NCBI GenBank assembly: GCA_034509425.1
Contig: JAVTVJ010000041.1
Span: 62,001-126,000, forward strand
From: Eopsaltria australis
Taxonomy: Eukaryota > Chordata > Aves > Passeriformes > Petroicidae
DNA length: 64,000 nt
Reading direction: 5' to 3'
In this document: piece by piece, positions 23,418 through 35,600 of the stretch
Layout: every line of letters begins with the position of its first letter
Numbering within the stretch: position 1 is the first letter of the stretch
Notes under the pieces: generated by a model
Seen by the model: only the letters and a program-made list of their open reading frames with translations
What the model was told of the DNA's origin: nothing
Databases searched by the model: none
Program-made: the position numbers and the translations under genes

Positions 23418-24366
23418 GCGCAGCACAAGAGGCTCATAGGTGGGGTTGTTGCAAAAAGCAAACTGATTCAGTGCAAGTTTACTTATTTACAAAACATCTG
23501 TAATTATAATCAGTAATAATGTGCTAAGGAGCAGCAATATCGGGGAAATAAGGGTTTTGAAATCTAAAAAGATATGGTTATGGCATCTGAAGAAAAGCAC
23601 TATGGCCTAAATGAAATTAAGGAGTTCTTTCAGCACTTGGTTCTAGTTTGTAGCAAGGCCACTGCAGACGCCATTTTTCAAATGCAGGAAGCAATGCCAG
23701 AACTGACAGGTAAGAATTGTGTAGGAAGGGAGAGAACGAGATTTCCCATCTGCACAGCTGTCCCTGCAGCAGGGTGGGGATGGAGCAGGCTTGAGGCCTT
23801 AATGAACAACCCAGTAATGTTTTGGAGGGACACAGTGCAAGTGTCCATGTGCACAAACCAACTTGGTTCTGGGATGTCCTGCTTGCAGGTTCACCTATGG
23901 AAATCAAATCCATTTGAACAATGCCAAGGAAATTCTAAATCATTATTCACTGTGAAAAATGTAAGGTTCAAAAAGTGTGGCAGCCTCCCTGTCCTTTTGA
24001 TAGCTTTGTCTCATCTCTCCTTGAACCTCAGTGGGAACTGCACTTCAATGTGTGATCCACGCCTTTGGCATTGTTTATTCCAGGGTCAGTCCCACAAGCA
24101 AATCCCGGATGTTGTTACATCCTTCTCTTGTTCACTGGTTCTGAAATAAACCCCAAAATGCTTATGAAACACAAATTGTACCAGTGACAACAGCCTGTTC
24201 TAGAAGCTGCCTAAAAATCGAAAGTAAGAGTTTGCTTTGCTTTCATTTTCATAGATAACTTAGTTGATTTACCTGGAACATAACAGCACTGATAGTAATC
24301 AATTCAGTGGGAATTTCAACACCTGTTTTACAAAAAATTTTACAACTTTGACAAAAGACTTAATCT

Positions 24367-24386
24367 AATAAAATGATAAAAATAAA
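24367..24386 (+). terminator. LONP2: Polyadenylation signals, distal pair, LONP2
   Basis: Two AATAAA hexamers occur within 20 nt (24367-24372 and 24381-24386), followed by TTCTGTGTCAG. Another lies at 24145-24150. They are candidate distal ends for a long LONP2 3' UTR. Which of them is used is not visible in the sequence. Confidence 0.4.
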
Positions 24387-24390
24387 ACCC

Positions 24391-25600
24391 GCTTCTGTGT
24401 CAGTATTTTAAGAGCTCTACTCTTAGTCACTCACAAGCCAAGTTCTGAGCCTATGGACAACACACCCCAGTCTCAGAACATCTTCTGCCTCATGAGAAAC
24501 CTACAGGGAAGAAGTGCTATGAAACTTTCCCTGGGTAAAACCCCAGCCTGGTAACTCTGTGCTGTTGCTTTTGATCAAACAAGGAGGGAAAAATCCTTTA
24601 CCAAACAGATGGAGAAACAATCCTGCACTGCTCTGCACTGTGAGAGCATGGACATGCTCGGAATTCCAGCACAGGCTGTTTACACATGGACAAAAGAAAA
24701 GTGCATTTTTTTAGAAAGAGAATTACAGCTACTAAAAAAAAGTTTCCACCACAGCAAAATAGGGAGCTGCTCCCCAGAAAAGTCAAAGGATGACTTTGTC
24801 TGACATTTCACTCCATTTCCTAAGTCTTGTCTCCACTGAGTCCACCTCAAGGTGAGGGGTTTAATGCAACTCTTTAAGTAACGCCAGGCATTTACTGCCA
24901 GCTTTTCCTGTCCCTGCTGCCAGAGCTGAGAAGGTTCTGTTACTGTGCTGTATGTTTAAACAAACATAAGCATTTTAGCAGACACTACAGCCACACCTCA
25001 GTGCCTTTTGTTTTGCTTTCACTGAGCACAATAATCCCGTGCAACAGCGAGCCAGAGCAGTGCAGAGCTTCTGAAGGGATGTCAATACCCTGGGGATCAG
25101 CTGCTTGGGAACAGTCTGATGGGCCTGAGATTAAACTTGTGTGTCCCTCAGAAAAACACCCCGAAATAGCTGAAGCTTACCAAAAGTAAAAGCAGTGGTA
25201 GCTCCTATGCTCTACCCACACCCTAAACTGATACTGATAGGAACCACCCCACTGGTGCAATTCCTGCTTTTATCACAGCAACTTGAAAAATATTCCAGAT
25301 AAAACAACAGGACAGGCAGCAATACAAAACCATTCACCTGCTTTAATTTTAAAGCACTACTGCAAACAAGAACTAGCAGGAACTGTCACAACAGAATCAA
25401 AATATTTACATCCACATTTGTAAAACATTTTAAGGCCTTTTTTTTTAAGGGCAATGAAAAACCACAGAGGTAGTGCTAGCAGACAAATGCAAGATCTACT
25501 GCATTTCATCTTTTAGAGACAAATTTGAATATTCCTTCCCAATAAGCAAAGTAAAACAGCACTTTCTAAAATAAATAGCTAATGTTTAAACAATGCCAGG
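24391..25600. other. Convergent gap between LONP2 and SIAH1
   Basis: Between the last plausible + strand poly(A) signals and the first clear minus-strand ones I recognise no gene. Open frames of about 60 codons (24609-24803, 25001-25189) carry no domain. The region may be partly transcribed from either side. Confidence 0.5.
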
Positions 25601-25613
25601 CTTTAATACACCA

Positions 25614-25619
25614 TTTATT
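25614..25619 (-). terminator. SIAH1: Candidate distal SIAH1 poly(A) signal
   Basis: TTTATT on + is AATAAA on the minus strand, about 2.5 kb after the SIAH1 stop. It is the most distal of several candidates and would give a long 3' UTR that includes the stem-loop at 25693-25738. Confidence 0.35.
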
Positions 25620-25692
25620 TTAGATAAGGTAGTAAACTGTACAGATTTCTAGTATGGTTTCTTTTTTTATGTATAACAGTGTAGTTGACTTA

Positions 25693-25738
25693 CCAGATCC
25701 TCACACTCTTTAGGCTTCTAATACTTTTGAGGATCTGG
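25693..25738. other. Stem-loop with perfect 11-bp arms
   Basis: CCAGATCCTCA (25693-25703) is the exact reverse complement of TGAGGATCTGG (25728-25738), with a 24-nt loop. It lies in the tail-to-tail region and would fold in RNA from either strand. It is too short for a standard miRNA precursor. No known family was recognised. Confidence 0.7.
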
Positions 25739-27700
25739 GCCTAAGGGTAATTTCTTAACTCCATCTGATGATGGATATCAAAGGTTTTATACAATTATTT
25801 AACACCAAATGGAGCAATACTAATTTACATTATAGTAAGTCAGCATACAGTAGTTACGCTATAGCTCTTGTCCTCTGTGAAACATGAACCAACCTGTCTG
25901 AGCAGGGCAGGCAGCTTCTAAAGCTCACTGCAAAGGCTGTTTCTGAAGGCCCCTTCCAGAGCACAGCCCTGACCTTCAGCCCACTGTACCCAAATGGAAT
26001 CACTGCAGCTCAGCACAAGGGTTCAAGGGTGCCAGGGCTGCTGGGGACACAGCCCAGGCTGAACCCTCCCACAGACAGCAGCAGTGACAGCCCTGCACAG
26101 CCATGGCTCTCAGCTCAGGCTCAGAGGGGCCACACAGGTTCTCCACCATGTTACCTTACCAAAACCAGAGCTGGAATGGCTCAGCCCAGCCAGGCAGGCA
26201 CAGAGGAGCAAGGGAAATGTGGACTCCTCTAAAAAGAGTATTTAGCCAACTTCCTGTTAAAGACAAACTGGAGGTAAATGCAGACAAGCTTAATTAGGTG
26301 AGAGTAATTACTGAATTTAGAAAACTGAACAGTTGGCTGTGTATTCAAAAGGAAAAAAATGCTAGATTGCAGGAGTTTTGGAAGCATTTATCTACTGTCA
26401 CAAGGTACCAGTACATTTTTTTGAATGACATTTGTGCACAGTTCGAACAGCCTAAGTATAAAAATTTCAGAGTGAAACTTTTACTACATGAAGCCAACTA
26501 TTTCTGTAGTACTTTATTAATCCAACCCAATGGATTTTATGTTCCTTACCTGTAGAACTACTTACCTTGTCATGCATCAAAAATAATAAGAACAAGAGTT
26601 GTTTTAAGAGATGAACTTCTGATAAGAAAGTTAAGACAGTGCACAGTAAATAAACTGTATTTTAATGTGTTACAAAAGTAGCCAATAGCCAGACCAGCTC
26701 CCTGACACATCCGCTACCACTTGGTTTGACAAAGATTTCCTTCCTGCTCGAGATGAAACAGCTTTTCCCTGCTCCTGTCTGTGTCTGTTTTGTAGCACAA
26801 ATCCCGTTTACATTCGTTGTCCAAGTTTGCACATACAGGCAGTCTGCACAAAGCCCAGTATCCTTCCAAAGCCTTTAGGGCTGGTCAGTCACACCTGGAA
26901 GAGATTTATCTGCATTGTCATGTGGATCATGTCACCAAAATGAGATACAAGTCAGTTCCAGACAGTTACTTTAGTAACAACCAAAAGACATGAAGACAAG
27001 AAACTGAGCAAGAGCATCCATGTGTCAAACTTTGAGCTAAAGCAAAAAGCAGAAGTTGGCTGTGTTTTTTTCATTTGCCAGGTAATCTTTTAATGACAAA
27101 TATAAAAAGACTGAAAACATCTCACTCTGACTGCCTTTTTTTTTTTTTTAGACAAATGGTCTGCTTTTATAATTACAAATACTGTGTAATACAATACTTT
27201 CTTTGTACTGCAAACCAACAAATACAAGGATGCAATCAAATTTCTAAGCATCTCTAAACTTGAAATGTGAATTTTTTTTTTTAAATTTGGAAAGTTCTTA
27301 ATAATTGTTCATTTTTGTTAGAAGATAACTCAAAGTACAACAACATCTAGATCTGTTTTTAAAGGAGCTGTCTTTCCTGACACATCTTTGAACATAAGCA
27401 CTCCTTTCGAGTTCAGTACATTCACAAATAGCTCAATTAAGAACAGTATCACCAATGAACTGACTACTGGAAAGAGACAAAATTTACCAAACATACAGAA
27501 ATATAAGTTTTACCATAGCAATTATGCATATCAAAAGATGACACCTGTAATTAATTTTAAAAAGATACAAAAAAGAGAAAAACCTGAATTACAGAAAAGA
27601 AAGTCATATTTATTTAATGAAAAACTAGAAGTTAATAAAAATTAGCAAATACACAAAAAATATACACAAACAGCAGCAATACTATGTAGTGACTTACAAA

Positions 27701-27723
27701 GGGGGGGTGGGGAGGAGGAGGGG
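27701..27723 (+). other. G-rich tract with G-quadruplex potential
   Basis: Seven G, then T, GGGG, AGGAGGA and GGGG give at least four runs of three or more G with loops of 1-7 nt. The G-rich strand is +, so SIAH1 RNA carries the C-rich complement. It lies in otherwise AT-rich DNA. Confidence 0.6.
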
Positions 27724-28136
27724 AAGCAGTGGCCAGAGACCAGACTGCTCAACATGGCTTGTCAGTCAAAGGGGGAGGAAAAAAAACACAAACGAAAACA
27801 CGAAACAGTATCCTTTTCAACAGTACAATCAATCTACAAACAAGTTTTTAGAATTATTTTACAACATTTCCTGTAGAATCAATTCTTAATACAAAAGATG
27901 CCCATTTTGGGTGTATATATATTTTCAGTGGTTTATTGTTGACTTATTTTAAATATATTAGTTACTACATGCAACTGCTTCCTGTAATTTAACAGCCTTT
28001 CCTTTTATTTACCTTCATTTATGTCTACCCTCCATCTACCAAATAATTTGTCTGACAGTCAAAGATGGTTACCCTATTTCTGCTAAATTAAATGCAACGG
28101 TTTTAAACACTGGCCTGAAGAGGTTTGATTGCCGTT

Positions 28137-28985
28137 TCAACACATGGATATAGTTACGTTGATGCCTAAATTGCCATTTTCTGCAAAGAGCTGTGCAATG
28201 CTGGTGTCAAAGACTAGACAGTCACTATTCATAATGGCTGTTGCAATTCCCTCATGAATGGACCGAGGAGTTGCTTCCCAAGTCAATCGCCGCCTATGCC
28301 CGTTTAGCTCGAGTCGATAAGCAAAGTTTTCTGCTTGCTTGCGTGTTCCTATCAGCTGTACAATTGCAAAGAACTGCTGGTGACCATCATATTTCTCCTG
28401 TTTCTCCAACACTAGCATGAAATGAAAGCCAAAACAAGACTGCATCATAACCCAGTCAACAGCACCAGGAAGATTAATGTCCGTGGCCAGGAACACTATA
28501 TCTTCTCCCTGCAGCGTTGTAATTGACTTATGCTGATGCATCAGGTGTGGCATTACAGCATCCAGAGAACCTTGCCATTTACACGAAGCACCGGGACAGG
28601 GACAGGAGTAAGGCCTGAACTCACACAGCTCCTCGTGGTCTGCTTTTTCTGTGTGTGGCAAAGTTATCTCGCAGCCAGAAGAGGCGTATTTACACGGGAA
28701 TAGTACGGAGTTGGCAACTTTCTCCATGGCCAGGTTACGGATGGAGCCCAGCGGGCCTCGGCAAGTGGGGCAGCACGTGAGTTTGGGGCGACAGTTGCTA
28801 CAGACCAGATGGCCGCTCTGACACTGCAGGATCGGTGGCAGCACATAGTCAAAGCACACGGGACACTCAAAGAGACTGGCCAAGTCATTGTTGGAAGCTG
28901 TGGTGCCCGTCAGCGCAGGCACCCTCTGCGATGGCGTGCACTTGGAGGTACCTGTGGGTAGTGCTGTGGCGGTCTGACGGCTCAT
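28137..28985 (-). CDS. SIAH1: SIAH1, RING-type E3 ubiquitin ligase (complete, 282 aa)
   Basis: SIAH1 is a dimeric E3 ligase that works with UbcH5-type E2 enzymes in cytosol and nucleus. It marks substrates for the proteasome, and known family targets include DCC, PHD (EGLN) proteins and beta-catenin through SIP/Ebi. The frame [10 protein letters not shown]...NVTISMC has 282 residues, the family length. The RING is C41, C44, C55, H59, C62, C65, C72, C75. Two zinc fingers follow, C98-C105-H117-C121 and C128-C135-H147-H152. The substrate-binding domain runs to the end. From memory it differs from the human protein at about one position (Thr17 in KCTPSQ where human has Pro). The whole frame is in one exon, as in other vertebrates. 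I chose the ATG at 28985 because the splice acceptor (TTGCAG) ends two bases upstream; the frame stays open into the intron but that part is not exonic. It is transcribed toward LONP2. Confidence 0.98.
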   Translation of the reverse strand: MSRQTATALPTGTSKCTPSQRVPALTGTTASNNDLASLFECPVCFDYVLPPILQCQSGHLVCSNCRPKLTCCPTCRGPLGSIRNLAMEKVANSVLFPCKYASSGCEITLPHTEKADHEELCEFRPYSCPCPGASCKWQGSLDAVMPHLMHQHKSITTLQGEDIVFLATDINLPGAVDWVMMQSCFGFHFMLVLEKQEKYDGHQQFFAIVQLIGTRKQAENFAYRLELNGHRRRLTWEATPRSIHEGIATAIMNSDCLVFDTSIAQLFAENGNLGINVTISMC

Positions 28986-28987
28986 TT

Positions 28988-28991
28988 CTGC
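28988..28991 (-). promoter_or_regulatory. SIAH1: SIAH1 coding-exon splice acceptor
   Basis: On the minus strand the sequence runs GTGTTGCAG then AA then ATG. The AG at 28989-28988 is the acceptor and the exon begins at 28987. Only two non-coding bases precede the ATG, so an upstream coding exon ending in a single G of its last codon would make a Glu codon and extend the protein in frame. Confidence 0.85.
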
Positions 28992-31900
28992 AACACAACA
29001 GAGAACAAACAATTCACATCTAACCACACTTCACTGCCTCTGCATGCAGCATTTCTTCACAAAGAAGTGTCAAGAGAAAACAGATACAAATGAAAGCAAA
29101 AAACCCCCCTGTAATACCCAACTGCATGTATGGTATGTGTGGATCAGGTGTACACGTACAGTACAGACACTGCATGACACAGAAACTGAACAAGTGAAGA
29201 AGTTCTGCTCATTATTCTAGAGGGGAATTTACCTACTGGAAGCTGCAAGGGAGAAGAGTAAAGACATGCTAAAAATAGGAAGTTTGTTATTGTTGTTTAA
29301 TATTGCATTTATTAAATCCTTCACCCAGATCACTTGAGTGTATCAACTCTGTGTATGGAACAATTCTAAGCTGCTGTGTATGAGAAGTGAGACATTTTTA
29401 GTGAAAAAAAACTACCTTCTGGATGTGACCTTCTCAGTAATCATCTTTACAGTGTAATTTTTTTTTAAAAAGTTGAAAAACACAGCTCAGACAATTACTA
29501 CCCTGCTTTTTTTTCCCAGGACAGGACAGTGACTCTTCATTTTCATTACTTTGCTACTGAGGCCCACAGCTTGTAAAGCACAGCCACTGCTTCAGCTTCC
29601 TGAACTAAACCATTTGTGAGGACACCAGAAAAAAACCCAAAGCAATAACTTTATTTAATTTCCCAAGTAAGACTAAAACCTCAAACTTGACTTGTTAAAT
29701 TTGAGAATTCATTTTACCATGTAAGTACTCAGACATTTGCAGTCCCTTGGAAAGGCCCTCTTGATGAAGTTCTACGTTCAGTGGAGCTCCCACTAAAGTT
29801 CTGTCCTTCCTAACATCCCCAGACAAAGGTGACAGCTCTCTGACCAAACAGCTTGCTTGAGCATTCCACAGATGTGGAACAGTACCAACCAATATTTCTT
29901 AACATGTTATGTTTTCCTGCACTCCTAACTCTCCTCCTTCTTGTGCAAAAGGAATTACTATCAGTATCTGAAAAAATAAACACTGTTTTGAAAAAATAAA
30001 CCATCCCTTTCTAGGTAAAGAGCAGTTAAATAAAATGCTATCCAAACTTGGCTTCTGTTACACAGCACAATTCTCAGCCACCCTAAGTGCCTCTCTGCGA
30101 GTACAACCAGCTCTGGATCTGTCACGTACGTATAAAGCTCTCAAAATAAACCTCATCTTTAATCTCTTTGCTATTTGACATGGGAATATTAGGCAATAGG
30201 CAAGCTTCCCATATTTAGCATCATTTCACCCACAAACTTACTCATACTTGGACCAGACAGCTCAGAGCAGCATACTGTGCATGCTTTTGCAAGACATGCT
30301 CTGTTCAGGGCACAAAGCAGAGGAACTAAAGAGATTCCAACTTGCAAAATGACTTAGTCCTTGACATTCAAAAAGTAATAAGAGACAGACAAGTCCAAAT
30401 TCCTCAACAGAAGTACCTCTCCCCAGAGCTAGAAAAGCATGACTGTCCAAGATTTGATACTCAGTCACTGATTATATGAGTCTCACAAGCCCACTGACAG
30501 TATCTTCTCAACCTACCAAACTCTCTTCCTTCATCTCAGATATGGTGGTCTAGAAATACCCAACTCCCAACATTGGGAAAAACACCCATGCAGCAGTTTT
30601 CAGAGTTGGGCCATAACTGATACTGCAGAGATATGACAAGAATGTTTGTGTCTTTTGGCTGTATCTTCCCACTGTGAGACATTCCAGCTTAGATGAGAAG
30701 TTTAGGATGTCTGTGACAAATCAAGCATGTGTCCTGGGGAAGTGATGCTGCACCAGCGAGGGGATTGGAGCAGCAAGGCCTCTGCCAGCTGCACTGCTCT
30801 GTGTCCCCAGCAGCCGCAGGTGGGGGACTCCCTGCAGTTCTGTACTCCACAACAAACCATCGGGCATGGGAGAACCAGTGCTGATCCCACTGTGCACTTG
30901 GGAAAAGCTTGGAAATCACAAGCACATTCAGACGTAAAATTCTCAAAGTGTTCCCCTTCAAATACTGCAAACACTTTTGAGAAACATCTGTGTGTGCTTC
31001 CTCTTGCCTGACCCTGTACGTCCTGATGCAGGGATCCCCCATACCCTGCAGATAACGCTGGTGAAAACCACTGCGTCAGACCAGTTCCCTGGGCAGTCTG
31101 ACGAGCCGGGTGAGCTCTGCTGTCTTTAATTACACCTCGCTGAGCCCATGCAACAGTTAAATGAAGCAACCTACAAACTCTGCGAAAGACCTTGTGCACA
31201 GAGCCACTTCCCACTTGGGCTTTCTAAGGTACGGAAGCGCTGGAGAACAGAACTGTTACCAGCACTCGCGTGTGAGGATCCTTCACACACTCCTTCCACA
31301 ACACTCACAGCAGCAGGGAATGGAAACGAGCAGGAATCTCTGAACCAGAACACTGAGATTAGCATGCAAGAAAGATACTGAACAAGGCTACAAACTGTAA
31401 TTTACCAAGCCTAAACCTGCCCAAAGCCCACATTTTCATCACTCTTGTTAGCACAGAGATTGAATAATACATCTTTTATGGCTATCTCGAAAGTTACAAG
31501 TTAATCACAAGTAAAAGTTTTAACAGTGGAATATATTTAAGCCACCAAACTATGGAAACCATACAATTACAAACCAAGGAAAAACAACTACAGAACTGGA
31601 AATAAAGTTTAAAGACATTTGTAGTTACAAACCCCTTACTACAGGTAAAAACACCCATATGTAATATTTGCTATTTTATTATCTTTATCTGCACACACTA
31701 GGAACAAGTCTCTAAGCAACAGTGACAAACTAAGGAATACAAAGGTGTCATTTTAAAGAGTATTAGTTCCTTTAACTCCCATTATCAAAAAGACTGTACA
31801 TATTCGAAAAAATTTAATCATCAGGAAGAGTGAAAAGGGGAAAAGGCATCTTAAAATTTCCTAGTTCTAAATCAAGAAAAACTGTTCTTGGTAACATCAG

Positions 31901-32069
31901 AACGCACCAACCTGTTGCTAGAAGTATTCACGACACTGTTCTGGGAAAGGTGACATGCACAGGCTACCGAGACCTCCCGCAGGACACGACTTAACAGCTC
32001 CTACAAGCCCAGCTTTAAAAATACTACGCATAAAGCAATTTAAACGGCACTACCTTTCCCCTTGCAGGT

Positions 32070-32620
32070 TTTATTCCCCGGCAAGCACGCAGACCAGACG
32101 CCCTTCCAGGAGTACGGCCCGCTGGAGGCAGATCTGCCCGTCATGGGGCGCGGAGGAGCTCATGGCGCGCCCGCGCAGCACAGACGGGCTCGGGGCGCGG
32201 GGGGCGCGGGCCGGGCAGTGACCGCGGCGAGAGTCCCCGCGATCCCCGGCGGGCCCCGCGCCGCGCCCGGATGTCACCGCCCCGGGCGGGGCCCACCGCC
32301 CCCATGTGCGGCCGCGTCCGGCCCCGCGCCCCAAAATGGTTCCCCGAGCTTCCCCCGGCACTGCCGGCCCGGGACGGCCCCGCCCCGCCCCGCCTGCCGC
32401 TGCCTCCGGGGGAGGGCCCGGCCCGGCCCCGCCCGCGGAACAGGGAACCGGCTCCGCCCCATCTCGGAACCGGATCCGGCCCCTCCCGTCCGGCCCAGCC
32501 GCCCCACGCAGCTATCCCCGCATGCCTGCAAGAGCAGCCGGCCGTGCCTCACACGTGCGCACGGGGAGAGCTCTCCACCTCCCCCGAAACAACTGCTTTG
32601 AAAAAGCTATAGCTTCCATT
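32070..32620. promoter_or_regulatory. SIAH1: CpG island, candidate proximal SIAH1 promoter
   Basis: A sharply bounded GC- and CpG-rich block in AT-rich DNA. It holds repeated GC boxes (for example CCCCGCCCCGCCCC near 32378-32392) and an E-box CACGTG near 32552. It lies about 3.1 kb upstream of the SIAH1 coding exon on the minus strand. A weak minus-strand donor (GAAAG then GTAGTG) at about 32053 could end a short untranslated exon. The open frames on both strands (up to 179 codons) come from the low stop frequency of GC-rich DNA. Confidence 0.65.
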
Positions 32621-35600
32621 CAAAACTCTTCTAAGACATAAAAATCACTTCCTCCTATTTCAAGGATATTCCTCAGATGAGCATTTTTCACTGTGGATCC
32701 ATAAAGTCCTGTTCACGGTAATTTTTTTCCATTTGTATAAATATTATTCAATTGAGCAAAAGCATAATCTCAAGGAAAAGAAATTACTAACACAACTGGA
32801 ACAATGTGGTGTATTTGATTATCTACTTGGACTATTTAAAAAATCAGAACAGTTAAAGGATATAGCAGTAGTAAACCAAGACGACAAGCATGCACGATGC
32901 ACACTGCTCAGAAAAGCTTAGACATTATGGAACACTGATGTAATGATGGTAAGATCATGTAAGTACACGTTTCACTGGAAGCAACAGAACAACACACTGA
33001 GATAAACTGTTGTGGACCATAAAAAGTAAGGCTACAATATCTGAGTAAAGAAAATTATCTCTAAAAATGCTTTCCTACTAATTGAAAACCAAGTCCTTTT
33101 CAAGGAAGACTTGTATCAGCACTGCAAATTATGCCCAATTGCTATAAACAAAACCTGCCCAGTCGATACAAGGCTTCCTTCAGTCTCACCCGCAAATATG
33201 CAATACACAGCATCCCACCAGGTGAGAGTTAAAGTTTTCAAGTGAACATGAAAGTTGAAGAAAAACTGCACAGAAAGAGCTTTTGAGAAACTAAGAGCGT
33301 GTTCTGAGGTGAAACACGCCCTAGGCTCCCCCTGCTGTGGCAGTGTCCCCAGAGCACACCCGCGGGCCCCTGGACAGGTTACAGCTGCTGCTGCACGTGT
33401 GCTGTGCTGCGCTCAGGGGGCTGCACAGTGCCGCAGGGACAAAGCCTTTCGGACCCGGACACAGAACCAAAATGCTGTGAGAACGGCCTGACACAACCAA
33501 TCCACTGGTTAAAAAGCTCTGCTGAGTCGCAGGCACATGGAGTAGTAGTTTCAAGAAGCTAAAAAGATGGTGTACATCGTGTGCCAGGGAATTAACAACA
33601 GTAAATAGGACTAGACTGATACTCTTCGGCTTCTCACCTTACCAAGGTGCTAGCTCCAGACACACTCTAGAAATCACATTTGTGCTTCACTGGAATACAG
33701 GGCACCTTTGACAAATTCAACTTAGCACCATCCACTTCTCTCATAACAAACAGCACATCTTCTCTCGCAGCCTCACCCATATCACAATACGATCAGAAAT
33801 ATTAGACTTGAGTTTAGCATTTTAGTTTGCTTTTGAAAGGGTAACTGAATATTAGTTTGGGGAGGGGGGAAATGCACAAAAATTCTGTATAGTCAGCTTA
33901 ATGGCTGGAAGGGGAAAAGTCTCATAAGAGCGATACAAGGACAGAAAAAAATTACCACAATTGTCTGTATGTGATGCAATATAGTATCTTTTTCTGTAAC
34001 ATTTCAAAACTAACAGAGTTCAGGGACTTCCATTCAAAATGCACACAAATGCATTACAGCCACCAACAAAGTAATAGAAAATCTTTCAAGTTTTTCTACT
34101 GTACAATCATATTTGAGAATAAGACTTTTTTACACCCAACACTGTTAGTGAGTACTGGAAATGAGTACAGGATGAAGTTGTGAAAAACACTGACAAGTTA
34201 CTTTTTTCAATATGTGATACAAGCCAAAGAATGTCAAAATGCAAAAGCTAAATGAAAGGTTGAAAATACTCATTAAACATAAAATATATCTGAGAAAAGC
34301 TTGCCCATGTTTTTGAAGAAACTAGTATTTTTAATTTCTATTTAATTTAAACGACGTTTTAGGGCCCAAGGTTTTTGCCTTTTGCAGTCTATCAGTTTCT
34401 CTTTCCCAGCTCTCAAGAGATGCTGGATCCCAAGAGGATCAAATGCAGGCCTGGACAGACATTGCACCCCTGCTCCGACACAGCCTTTGGACCTGCTGGC
34501 CTACCTCAGAATTTTTAAAAGACAGTTCATGACATAAATTATTAATCAACTATATAATACTATTTAGTCTCTATACACTCTGGTTTTGACTAATGAATTT
34601 GGATTTTTTTTCAACCTTTCCAGACACTGTTTTCTTTGGTGCCCTTAACTATGCTGTTTGTTATTTCAGACACCTCAGGGCTTCTCTTTTCCTGCATAAC
34701 AAGCAAAAGCTAGATGAATCCAATGTAACAGAATATTATAAAATGAGACCAAAATAAATATACAAAACTGAGTCAAGACTCTTGATGGTTTCCTTTGCCA
34801 AGATGTCATCTGTCCAGTTCATCTCATTTTCATACACAATTAGAGCATTTCCCACTACCTTGCAATGACCCAGTCTGCCTGAAACTGCAGGTAGCTTTTT
34901 CCTGGCACCTCAAGACATTCCCTACAACCCCCTTTTCCAATCACCAGGAAAGGAAATCCCAATAGATTTATATAACCATGGAACTGTTTGTGGCCACCAC
35001 TGCAGTGAGCGTCTATAGCCCCTGATGTCTCACATGTGCTCCCCTGTACCCCACAGGATCCCAAAGGCAGCCATGGCAGTGCCCATCCGATAGGCCTTCT
35101 CCGAGTTCAGCACAGCCCATGTGGAAGACAGACACAAACACAACCATGGAAACACTGACAGTACTGGTACACCCACCAAATCACAGTGACCTATTTCTAA
35201 CTCAACACAAAAACTTGACTCTGATCAGTGCTGTTTGACTTCTGCCTCATCGCTATTGCTCACTGTTTCTCCCATGGAGATATGATGGAATATTCAACAT
35301 CAACCCAGGAGAGGTTTTTTCCTACCTATTAAGGATTTTCTTTCCAACAACCTTATAATGTAAAATTAAGAAGGAACAGTGTCCTACAGAAGACAGACAA
35401 TGACCACATCAAAATCGTATTAGGAACCAACTACTATGACTGAAGTGTTCAATTTTAAATGCAACAAAGAACTTCATCAATTACAACAAGTGAATAACCT
35501 GTACTCCAGTCAAACAGAGCTTCAGCATCCACCTTTGCACAGAATACTGGAGCCCATGCTGCTATGGTACTCCAACCTTGTGAAGGACGACAAGCTGAGG

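Larger units (their letters stand above)
23106..24390 (+). other. LONP2: Probable LONP2 3' UTR
   Basis: Non-coding DNA follows the LONP2 stop and holds several AATAAA hexamers on +: 23412-23417, 24145-24150, 24367-24372 and 24381-24386. The transcript end cannot be fixed from sequence alone; about 24.4 kb is the last plausible site before the convergent region. A 191-codon open frame (23574-24149) lies inside and is discussed as a finding. Confidence 0.55.
25620..28136 (-). other. SIAH1: Probable SIAH1 3' UTR (extent uncertain)
   Basis: AT-rich non-coding DNA directly after the SIAH1 stop. Minus-strand AATAAA hexamers occur at 28004-28009, 27932-27937, 27609-27614, 26513-26518 and 25614-25619, so several 3' UTR lengths are possible. 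The stretch has many A/T-rich runs, including T tracts at 27136-27149 and 27272-27282 (A tracts in the SIAH1 RNA). The frames seen on + in this region have no domain and are treated as chance. Confidence 0.55.

Noticed and set aside
28664..29023. Other-frame open frames over SIAH1 on both strands
   Set aside because: Shadows of the SIAH1 coding frame with no independent support.
28986..29027. N-terminal extension of SIAH1 starting MVRCELF
   Set aside because: The extra codons lie upstream of a clear splice acceptor, in intron sequence. The known start MSRQ follows the acceptor directly.
30689..31214. 117- and 170-codon minus-strand frames in the SIAH1 upstream region
   Set aside because: Two overlapping frames, no domain, no coding bias that I can see, and no clear splice link to SIAH1.
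32062..32641. Open frames of 88-179 codons in the proximal CpG island
   Set aside because: Same reason: GC-driven lack of stop codons and no domain.
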